A stretch of DNA of 64,000 nucleotides, from assembly GCA_030068075.1 (NCBI GenBank), contig CM057823.1:19812485-19876484 (forward strand). Reading direction: 5' to 3'. Position 1 is the stretch's first letter, and every line of letters starts with the position of its first letter. Positions 22,001-34,000 of the stretch are shown here, in pieces. Below the pieces are notes generated by a model, which ran no database searches, was not told the origin of the DNA, and was given only the letters and a program-made list of their open reading frames with translations. Origin of the DNA: Paguma larvata (lineage: Eukaryota > Chordata > Mammalia > Carnivora > Viverridae). A program made the position numbers and the translations under genes.

Positions 22001-25000
22001 GGCGCCTGGGTGGCTCAGCCGGTTAAGTGGCCGACTTCAGCTCAGGTCATGATCTCACGGTCTGTGAGTTTGAACCCCACGTCCGGCTCTGTGCTGCCAG
22101 CTCAGAACCTGGAGCCTGCTTTGGATTCTGTGTCTCCCTCTCTCTCTCTGCTCTTCCCCTGCTCACGCTCTGTCTCTATGTCTCTCAAAAATAAAATAAA
22201 AACGTTAAAAAAAATTAAGAAAAATAAAATCTATGTTCTCACTTCCTACCTGATGTACCCTGGAGAATCTGCCCCTTCCTTTCCTGGCCACCCTTCTCTC
22301 CAGCTACTCTCTCCCATGCTTACAAAGGTGTGACAGAAATATCTTTCTATAATGAACGTTTTACTTACAAAATTATATAATTTAAAAAATAGCTTTACCT
22401 TTAAAATTAGTCATTTATTAAATATTTTATGTAGAGTTAGGGACAGGAACAAAATTTATAGTTCTAAAATATTTGACATTTTACCTGTAATGTCAAGAAA
22501 AATTGCAACAATTGTTTTCAACAGGTGGTTTCATTTGTTTTGGTTTTTAAACAGCCTAGCTAACATTAAATTAGTTACATCATATTTTATTTAGGGATGG
22601 TTTCAGTGATATTAACGTATTCAGCTTTAATCTCTAAGCGATGAGAAGCATGTAGCTGTGACACAGTTAGGATCATGAAAGTCCATGGCAGGACTCGGGC
22701 CTTGGCCTGTGTCATTGTCCTGTGTCATTGACCGGTATGTTTTTACTTTATATATAGGCTAAGCTCACATGATAACTCTGTCCTTAGAATATCTGAAGAT
22801 CAAAACCTCTGATTATAAATTTTTATTCATACTGTAATACCAAATGTCTTGTCATCTGAAGCCCTTGCTTTACTAAAGACACCGGAAGTGTATGTAGTCT
22901 TTAGAGGAGATATTCATTGGTCTCTAATCTATTGGCAGGAGGTAGGGATCTCAGAATAGAGCATGCACATGGGGTATTGGGAAACTCTCATAAAACATGA
23001 CAGTGGCTTAATTTTTTTCCAAGTGGATAGGGGTGCAGTGTATGGAGTGTATTACCAAAGTGTGTGGGTGCATAGAGGTTTCCGTGTGACAGAGCCAGTA
23101 ATGATACCGTTCATGCAATTCCCTTTCTTTCATTATAGTTACATAATTGTAAAATTCTGGGAATTATATAGGTAGAAGAATGAAATCCAGCCTCCCTCTT
23201 CTTTACTCATGTAATTTTGCTTATTTGATCCTGGGTGGTATGGATTTGTGGAAGAAGCAAGTAGTTATGTGACATAATCCTTCGTCACTGTCCTTTCCCT
23301 AATAGGAACAAGTAAACTTTCTTTGGTTCATAATTCATATCTTACATAAAATGGATTGAAGATAAAAATATGATAAATACAGTCGTGAAAGTATTAGCAG
23401 GAAACAAAAGTAAATGTTTGGGGTTAATATTGGGGAGAATCTTTCTAAAGGTAGAAAAACTAAAAAGGAAAAATTTATGTTCTAAAACTTTCATGTATGT
23501 ATATATAATCAGCACTAAGAATAAAAATAAATAATAAACTGGGAAAAACATATGCAATACATGACAGGCAGAGAGCTCTTTGCATTATTATATAAATAAA
23601 TCTTACAAATTGATATAAATAGAATAACCTAATAGAAAAAATGGGCATCTTCAATTGGGCCAGACTTTCTGGAGAATATTTCTGATAATGCGAACTGAAA
23701 GCCTTGTATGAAAAGATATACCCTTGATGTGGTATTACCTTCTATTACATTATTGTAAAGGGATACTTAGAAAGTGTACAAAGGTTTATAAAAGGATGAT
23801 GATGTGACATCAGTACTATTTATAGTTGTAAGAAACTAAGAGTTACCTGTCGGTGTATTTAAGGGATTATAGCGTCTTCATATTGCGGAAGAGCATGTAG
23901 CTGTTAAAAATGAGGTTCTCTGTTTGTCAGCATGAAAACTGTGTGTGTGTGTTTGTGCATACATGCTCATGCCCAAAATTCTGGAGAAGAGATTATACTT
24001 GATCTTTATTTCCTTCATATTTTTTCTGTATCTTCAAATTACTTGAACAGGAAATTGATTACTTTTACAATCAGAATATAAAATAAAGCTATTAAAACGA
24101 GAATCGATTTTTAAAAATATCTTTTTGGTGTGACTGTTGAAGAATGTATTTTAAAAATATCTTTTTGGTGTGACTGTTTTGTTGTATGTATTCCGTAAAT
24201 AAGAAACAGATGTGTGATTTGATTGAATTTTTATTTTCAAAACTTTGCAGTCACTAATCTTGAGATGGCTTCTTTAGAAGAGTATTTCCTTAAAATTCAG
24301 TTACTTTACCTCCATCCATCCATTGGTAATAATATCCAGAGTTACTAGATCTCTCAATTTCTTGAAGTGTGGTGTCTCCTGGCTATGAGCACAGTCTGCC
24401 TTCTGAAACCAAGTTGGTTGTATTAAGGAGACATTGTTACACAGTTAGATGAGTCAAAACTGGAAATAGAAAGGAATAAATGTAAGTTAAATGTATGAAT
24501 CCTGGTGAAATAATATCCTAAAGTCTATAACTGCCTCAAAATGCCATTGCTTTTGCTAAAAATTAAAAAAAATAAAAAGTTAAAATATCCTTTCTTTTTC
24601 CATAGGGCTTTTATCTTTTGGAGTAAAAGAATCAGCTTGGGTGAATAAAATCTTCACAGCTGTTAATATCCTGGTCCTTCTCTTTGTTATGGTTGCTGGG
24701 TTTGTGAAAGGAAATGTGGCCAACTGGAAGATTAGTGAAGAGTTTCTCAAGAATATATCAGCAAGTGCCAGGTGTGATATTTGGGTTTTTCCCTTCTTAT
24801 TTCGGGTGTTCCTCCCCGCCCCCCATTTGCCTGCTTTTGGTTTATGTTACATTTTCCTTTGTCAACATTGGTTCTCAATTTTTGTGCTCAGGAGAGATAT
24901 CTGAGGGTCTCTTCTATTCCAAGACTCTTCTTCCCAGTCTCCCCCATACACATAAATGCTAAGTGTGTTGACTTATCGAGCAACGCTTTGAAACCCTGCA

Positions 25001-28000
25001 GCCGCTGGTTCTCAGCTTCAAGCCCTTCAGGAGGTGTGGGAGATGAGGGAAGTGAGACCCTAACCAGTGGAAGGATGCTCCTTCCCCACGAAGGTTTGCC
25101 CCCTTTTACAAACGGTGAATATTTTTGAGGCTTGCCTCCCTTAGTGCTTCTATTGGGAACATTATTTGGTTTCGTTGCATCCTTGCAGCCTTGTAGTATT
25201 TTTCAGGTCTTCATTTTTGGAGAATGTTATTGGTTGCAAAGGCAGAATTGTCTATGCCTTTTACTTTAAACCTGATAGGCTCAAAAACTAAATTAGTAAT
25301 AATTATATACAAAAAGTTTCATCCTAAGATTTATATTAATATTCCTATGTATAAATAAGGTTACAGAAATATCCGTTGCATGAAGTAAGATATAACTACA
25401 TGTTTTTTCTTTATGTATGTTGTTTGTAGTCATTCTTTGGAGGCAAAAAATTAGTATCCTCTGGTTTTATACAATTTTTAAAAAATGTTTATTTATTTAT
25501 TTTTGAGAGAGTGTGAATAGGGGAGGGGTAGAGAGAGAGGGAGACCGAGAATCCCAAGCTGTCAGCAGAGAGCCTGATGCAGAGCTCAAACTCACAAGTC
25601 GTGAGGTCATGTTGTGAGATCGTGACCGGAGCCTCAACCGAGTGTCAGATGCTTAACCAACTAGGTCATCCAGGTGCCCCTGGTTTTATACCATTTTTAA
25701 CATGTAATAAAATATTCAACTTCTATATTATTAATCAAGCCTAGAGAATTTTCTTTCACCTTTTCAAATGCCTGATTAGTGAAAATTTTAAACGTGCAGC
25801 CTGCCCAACTGTCCGTGAGAAGAGAAAGTTTCATGTCTTTATTTCAGAGCGTGGCCCGTATATAGTGTCTCTGCTCTTACGATCCTGTCTGGCAGTTCTA
25901 GCCACAGTGGATCTGGGCTTTGTGCTTCTATTGATCAGCCTCCAGCTGAGCGTTAGCAGCCCAGGAGAGTGCCTTTGTTGGGAACACCACTACGTTCTCT
26001 AGGACAGGGTGAGAAAGTTAGTATTTACTTTTAATTTTATATATGTAAGCTTCAAAGAGCCGGTGAACACATCAGCTTTCCAAGGATGTAGTTTGAGACA
26101 AATCACTAGAAGAAATTTTCTCTGAAAATAACTTTCCATTGTGCTTGTTCTCCTCCTTAGAGAGCTGCCTTCTGAAAATGGAACAAGTATCTATGGGGCT
26201 GGTGGCTTTATGCCTTATGGCTTTGCGGGGACTTTGGCTGGGGCTGCCACCTGCTTCTATGCCTTCGTTGGATTTGACTGCATTGCAACAACCGGTAAGG
26301 GCAGAATCTTGGTTCTCTGTGGAAGGAAAGGTGTTTCTTGTTCTACACAAGTACCCACGGGTGGCAGCAGAGGGTCGAGGGAAGAGTGAGATTTGGGGTA
26401 GTCAGGGCTGGTTTGGGACCCAGCTGTGACTGTATATGATAAAGAGAAGCTCAGTGAAATGCTCTGAGCCTTGGTTTCCACACTGGTAAAATTGGGAGAG
26501 CCAGTACCTACCCCTTATGTTCTGAAGGTTACTTCAGATATAATACACATGAAAAATACTTTGCAAGCTGTCAGGTATTTTATAAATGTTAGTCATAATT
26601 GCTGTCCTTAACCTTCAGTCTGGAAGGAACCTTCGGTACTGTCACAATGAGTTACGAACGATGATCATGCTCTTAAGTTGTCTCTTTTTTAGGAGGATAA
26701 AATATATTGTGGTAATTCTTTTTCTCTTTATCTTAAATGCCAGAATCACTCTCTAAGTGCTTCTTCTGGGTTCAGATTACTGTATGGCCTTGTAATTGAC
26801 CATTTTGGGGCACTGCAAATGCCGACTCTTATTAGAAAGATTCAAAGCACTCTTTTTGTGGATGTTGAAACTGGAGCTTAATATAAACTGATACACTGAG
26901 TAGAGAAAGTTACCTTCATATTTATGGAAGCCTTCCTATGTAAGGGCCCACAGGGTGCCGTGGCAGTCATTTCATTTCTGCGGATGAATCATTTTCCAAA
27001 TGGATCGAGACTGCTATACTCTCCCAAAATGTTTAATCCTCTGGGCATCGCATGTTTTTTTCTTTCTTGAAATGGAATACTGAGCTGCATGGTTTCTTGC
27101 TTTCTCTTCTTGCCTCTGGGAATTGGAATTTTGTGTAATAGCAAAGTACCCTCAAGAAGAGAGAAAATTTCACGTAGACTAGATGAAGCAAGCTAAGAAA
27201 ACAGAAGGGACAGAAGCTGAGTGAAATTACTCTGAAGGATAAGAAGAATCCATGTTTTACTGTTAATGTTTTAGTAAATATGCAAATATTTTGTTTATAT
27301 CTCCTTAGGTGAAGAAGTCCGGAACCCTCAGAAAGCGATTCCTATTGGAATTGTGACTTCTTTGCTTGTTTGCTTTATGGCCTATTTTGGGGTCTCTGCA
27401 GCTTTAACACTTATGATGCCATACTACCTCCTTGATGAGAAAAGCCCTCTTCCAGTAGCGTTTGAATATGTCGGATGGGGTCCTGCCAAATACGTTGTTG
27501 CCGCGGGCTCCCTCTGTGCTTTGTCAACAAGGTACATTGCATTGCCTGTGAGGCAGGGGCTGTGGGCGTTACTGCAAAGTAGTCAGTGTTTCAAGAATTG
27601 CTTTGGTAGGTTTTAAAATAACCCTAGTATGAGGTATGTATTATGCAACTATATATTCTCTGAATAGTTTGACCTGAAGTTCCATATAAAAGTCTTAAGC
27701 GACATAATGTTTTTCACCCATCAGTTAAAAGTCAGTTTTTCAAGATAACGGTGGTCCGAGCTTCAGTAGAAATGTATATGGCATTGATACACACGTAGAC
27801 ATACACACACATGTATGTCACATGTATTCATATGTGTATGGCGTTATAAAACCATATAAAACCATGTTTCCGTGCTGGCTTCGGTGTTATTTGTAGTGGT
27901 ACACACCACGGAAACCTTATGGGCAGACCTGACGTTTTCCGTTGTCTTTTAAAATAATATCAAGTCAGCGTGACTGGGAGCTGTATGCTGTGACATTGTC

Positions 28001-31000
28001 CAGTGTCATGTGCTTTTTGCCGTGAAACACTGAGACTCTTTCTCTTAGTACTGATCAGAGCGAACTTGGTCTAGAAATAGAAATTACTGTTTTGGAATTA
28101 GTGGTGGAGTTCATATCATGTCTGTGTGAAAAGAGAAGGATAGTTGAATCTCAGGTGCTCAGATTTTCAGGGTCTGCTTGTTTTAGTACTTGACAATCCG
28201 TTTCTGAGGTTCCCTGAGCTACTCACATTTCAGATTAACCTGTGGTTATAAGAAATTTCATTCTAGTTTATATCATGGGATACTGTAGAACATTCTTACA
28301 AAGAGAAAATTAATCTCTTTGTCTGATTACTAATTTTTTTAAGTGGAAATAATTCTTTAAAAGGACGAACTGGAAAAAAAATTTTTTTCATATAACTCAT
28401 CAGTCTAGCTTTTCATCTCTCTCAAAAAATACTATTTATTTTCTACTCTAGATAATACTTAGTAGCAATTAGAAGTTGCCCCCATTGATTTCTCAGCCAT
28501 CTGCTAGTGTTGAGGTTTATTCTGAATAGTTTGAAAAATCTGAACTATGAAGAACATCATGCCGTCATGATCTTAGAAGATAGACAATGATTTATCTGTG
28601 GCCAGGCTCAACCCAGCTTTATCAAAAGATAAAGAAAATGAATTTTTAAAACAAAACGTTTTATATGTTTTCTTCCAAATGGTTATTTTTTTATAACTAA
28701 GTCATATATGGATTGGTACAGCCAGTAAACACACAAGAAATTTGAAACATCTAAAGCAAAGAGTGTTTTCTTAAAACTTTGCTGTTCCTGACTTTTAGTC
28801 ATGGCTACTTCCATGTACTAAATTTACAGTAAGTTTTTTTTTTTACCCTTTTTGTCTCTTGATTATCTTATGATGCTGGGTATTATTACTAATTTGATCA
28901 AATATCAGGCTATATGAGGAAAAATAATGGTAAAATAAATACAAGAAGCACATAATTATTGAATAAATGAAGTGACTATACTATGAATTCCAATTACTTA
29001 ATCGCTTCTTTAATTTCATATCACTTTAGAAATTTTGTTTTCTGAGTTATTGCCACTAAAAACGTCTTAATGCTATGATTGGTTTTGGTTTTCTTAAGTC
29101 TTAATTACTTGGTTTTAATTCAGTAATAATCGTGGGCGTGCACAAATTACTTGCACTATCATTCTTAGTGTGATAAGTGTGCTGGGCAAATATTTACAAC
29201 AGAATAATAAATAGCACACTGGTAAATATTGGCAAATATTTTTAAGTGCTCAATCATAACACATTTGAAAATAACGAGACGTCATAATCATGGTTGTGAT
29301 GCTGCTTTGTATACAAGTCCTTCGTTTCAGTTCTGAGATGTAATCTTGCATGAATGTGTTTGCCATACTGCATGTGTTTGCCTTTTATTCAGCCTTCTTG
29401 GATCCATTTTCCCCATGCCGCGTGTAATCTATGCTATGGCGGAGGATGGGTTGCTTTTCAAATGTCTAGCTCAAATCAATTCCAAAACGAAGACACCAGT
29501 AATTGCTACTTTATCATCAGGTGCGGTGGCAGGTGAGAGATGACTTTTGTTAAGAAAAGGGGGATCTTTTTTTCATCACAGATTATGAAGAGAAATGCAC
29601 TTAGGTAGTTTTCTGTTTTGATTTAGGTCATGGTCAATAACTTTTTTGTGAATGTTTCCTTTCTTGATTTTTTTTTTTTTTTTGGCATAGGTTCTGCATT
29701 TTAGTATGTCCCGTCTTTACCTGTGTATGCCTGTGTAGAATACTACTTGTAATAACTCACATGCGGATTATGACTTTTTCTGTTCTAGTCTTCTGGGCTC
29801 TATGTTTCCTTTACCCCGAATTCTATTTGCCATGGCCCGAGACGGTTTACTGTTTAGATTTCTTGGCAGAGTGAGTAAGAGGCAGTCTCCGGTTGCTGCC
29901 ACGTTGACGGCAGGGGTCATTTCTGGTAAGCTTTATAAACATAGGATCCTTCAGCATTGGCCTTGAACGTTTTATGCGCATGCATGGACGTATAAAGAGG
30001 GTCTGCTTGCTGTGCATGTAAGTTAAGAAAAAAAATCCCTGATAACTTAGGTTATGAGCATTGGGATCTGAAAATTGTGGTGGTGGTGGTCTGCTAAAAT
30101 TCATTCTTAACTGACCCTTGGAGATTTTTTACTGTTTCATAATTTTAACTTTTTTGGGCACCTAACAAATGTGCAAAGGGTTATAATGGGTCTTCACTGT
30201 GTTTTTTACTCATTTTTAATTAAGTGTAAGAAATGTTAGGGTAATTTATACTTGGCTGTGGTAATCACTGTCTCAGGGTAGGGGTATCTGCACTGCCTGG
30301 ACCACCATGGTTCTCTAAGACCTACTAACAACTGTTTCCTCGTAAACCCCGTTTGGACTCCATTTTTGCTTTCAGCTGTTTTTGGTGTTTAACTCATGTT
30401 AAAAAATCTTGCAGATGCCTACCTTTGGAGATGTCATAATATCTCTGTAAAATGCCGTTGGCCAGATTCTTATTCCATGCAGAAATTTTCAAGGAGATTC
30501 TACAGACCAAGAGCATGGCCTCAAAGGTCCTGTTATAGGAAGCAAGGGAAAGACTTCAGCAAGCTTTATAAAGCTATTTTGGTAGTTGAAATTCAAACCC
30601 AAACTGACAACTTGGTTGAGGCTCTGAATTTGGGGGAAATTACAGAATGCTAATGCTCAAATTATGCATGAAGTGGTATTTTTTCAGAGTCAGAAAGTAT
30701 TTGCCTAAACAACTTCACGTTGTAAATGTTTTCTAATAAATTTGGCAGTTTATGAGACATACATTGAAAGGTCAAGTCACTTACTTTCTTAATGCTTAGA
30801 TTTCTGCCCCCATAAAATGAAGGCTGCACTAGATGATCTAAAGTCCATTTTATTACTGAACAGTACATTATACTAGTGAAAAGAGTTTATAAATCTCAAC
30901 AAAGGATCATACATTTTATTTATTCCATAAAAATCTTTATTTTTTCCCAGTGAAATCTTGCCCAGGAATTCTTTATTTTGTATTGAGTTTTACAAAATAT

Positions 31001-34000
31001 ATCCTTCTTTATCAGGAAGAATTTAATTTGCCAGCATAATATATTGACATTAATAACTAAAAGAAGATAATTATAGCCAAAGGCTTTTTTTTAATGTTCT
31101 GAAATACTGTATTTTTTTTATTCTGTTCCCACACCTTACTGTGCTTATTTTTAACTTAGATCAGAGATCTTATCTGGATAATTAATCATTTTCCTCTGTC
31201 TTGGCTACTTATTTTGCTATTTGTGATTCTTACAAAACATATTGAAATTGTAATAATCCAATGTGTAAGTATACTAGCAATGGAAGGTTTTCAAAATAAG
31301 GCATGAGGTGCATTTAAAGAAAGGATGTGATATTGTAGAAGGAACACGGGGAAGCAGGTAGAAGTAGAGTCTACATGGAATTCTATTGCCACTTCATAGT
31401 TCTAACCTTTCTAAGTTAGCCCGTCTATAAAATGAGGATCATTATCTTATCCAGTCGAACCATGTGAAATTGCTGATTTGAAGGTCAAAAATAGTCAAAT
31501 TCTAGCCTCTGCGTATAGTTACCTATATAATTTCCCCCCTGCCTCATAGGATTATTGGATTAAAGATGAGTTGAGATCACAGAGATATAAAGCTTGCTAA
31601 GAGACATCTGGTACACCATGGGAATAGAATATCGTGTTTCTGCTTAATGATAGAGACACTATGTGGTGAAGTCAAGGTAATATTAATTGGTATTTGATGT
31701 TCCCATGGAGAAGAAAAATTGCCAAGTTCAAGTTAACTATTCAGCTAGGAAGTATATTTTGCTTCATAACATTACTGCAATTTGGGTGTAAGACATAGAT
31801 TCATCTCTAAAATTCAGTTCATCTTCTCTGAGTGGGGGGTTTTAACCAGCATGGTATTTCACCTATACCAGAAGCATAATTTAATTGGAAATTACTTTAT
31901 TTCATATATGCATAATTCAAGATGCAGATGGAGATTCCAATGATTATGGAACTTCTATAATGAAAGCTCTTCTATTTGAATTTTTTGATGGTTGTTTCAA
32001 AAGAGCTAGTCCCTGTTCCTGAGCAATGTTTTTCTTTTAAAACATCAAAGGAGAGCGTTCTGTCTTATGATATTTTCACTCTTTGTCAGGCCAATATTTT
32101 TTTTTAAATTTTTTTTTAACGTTTATTTATTTTTGAGAGACAGAGTGTGAGCAAGGGAAGGGCAGAGAGAGAGAGGCAGACACAGAATTTGAAGCAGGCT
32201 CCAGGCTCTGAGCCATCAGCACAGAGCCCGATGCGGGGCTCGAACTCACAGACTGTGAGATCATGACCTGAGCTGAAGTCGGCCGCTTAACCGACTGAGC
32301 CACCCAGGCGCCCCAGGCCAATATTTTTTAAGTAATCAGAATAGATAATGTGTTTTATACTTGACAGATAGCTGAGCGGTTTTGAAGTTTCACTACCAGT
32401 TTATATGACCTAAGGAACATCTTTTTAACTGAGAGAAATATAGTTTCTATGGTTTGTTTGATTTATCATTGGTGCTGGGACCATAAAATGTCAGTGATCC
32501 CTAACGTGAAAGCCATCAACTGTATGGAGATACATCCTAGGCCATTTTCTTTACCATTCTGCTCTTTCCCCAATAGCTGTGATGGCATTTCTTTTTGACC
32601 TGAAAGCACTTGTGGACATGATGTCCATCGGCACTCTTCTGGCCTACTCTCTGGTTGCAGCGTGTGTTCTCATCCTCAGGTGAGTGTCCTCCTTGGTTCT
32701 GAAGGCTGTGTGTCACGTGGAGCCCAGGGAATAAAGAAAATTAGGACCCATCATCTCCTTGCTTTCGAGGAGCTAGTGGTCTCACAGAGGTGACAGGTCA
32801 TGGACAGAAAAACATCAATATAAAGTATAATAAACACACTTAGTCATTAGCAAAGAATTAATGTTTATTTTTGAGAGAGAGAGCACGAGTAGGGGTGGGC
32901 GGAGAGAGAGGGAGGCACAGAATCCAAAGCAGGTTCTAGGCTCTGAGCTGTCAGCACAGAGCACAGAACTTGACACAGGACTGAAGCCCATGAACCGTGA
33001 GATCATGACCTGAGCCGAAGTCGGATGCTTAACTGACTCAGCCACCCAGGCACCCGAGCACTTACTTAGCAAAGAATTGAATACAGTTGGTCATTAGCAG
33101 TAAGTTGGCTTAATCTATACGAACAGCAAGTTCTTGTAATGTATTGAAACTCTTAAAAAATTCTATCTTTTGTCCCAGTATTTCAACTGCTAAGATTTTA
33201 TAATAAAGATTTTAATCAATGAGGCAATACAAATATATAGAGATATCTATACAGATATCTATACAGATACATAGACATATAAAGGATGTTTATGAAAAAG
33301 ATAATTTGCAATAGTGAAAAAAATTGAACTGACCTGCACATCAGCAGCAGAATGGTTAAAAATGAGAGTATGTTTTTTCTTCTACAGAAGAAATGAGCTC
33401 TTTCTTCTACAGCAAATAATATGATACTTACTTATATGGAGAAATGTTATCTGATTCAGCAAAGCTGTATTAACATCTGAATTTATTTAAATAATACCAC
33501 AGATTTACACAAAGAAATCATTTTTATGATTTTGCTTTAATGCATCTTTTATGTTCTCTTTAATGCATATCGTATATATGCATTTATGCCGGGCTGAAAT
33601 TGCCCCAGAATGCTGGCAGTGATTAACACTGGGTAGTAGTAGAACTATGGGTGGTTTTGATTTTCTTCTGTATCGTTTGTGTATTCTTTTCCTCAGTTAG
33701 CATATTTCTTCTTTAGATTGAGGACAAATGTTACTTGCACATTTAAGGAAAGGCTGCTCAGAGGGAAGGACACCACACTGAGGAGACTGGGGCAGATGAA
33801 GTAGGCTGGTTTCCTGACGCAGGCTGGAGAGGAAGAGGATAAATTGATAGAGGGACTTGTCTTGTCGTACACGGGGTTGGGAGGTGGCGAGTGCGGACGG
33901 AGCTCATGCGGGTTAAACGGGGGACTGGGAGAGGAAGGCTGAGGAAGAGGGGCCCGGAGAGAGAGGCACATTGCCAGCAGCAGTTGAAGGCAGCCTGACA

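Noticed and set aside
27532..27616. Read-through of exon 6 beyond 27531
   Set aside because: The frame stays open for 28 codons, but the match to CAT-2 stops exactly at the GT, and the continuation occurs in exons 7B and 7A.
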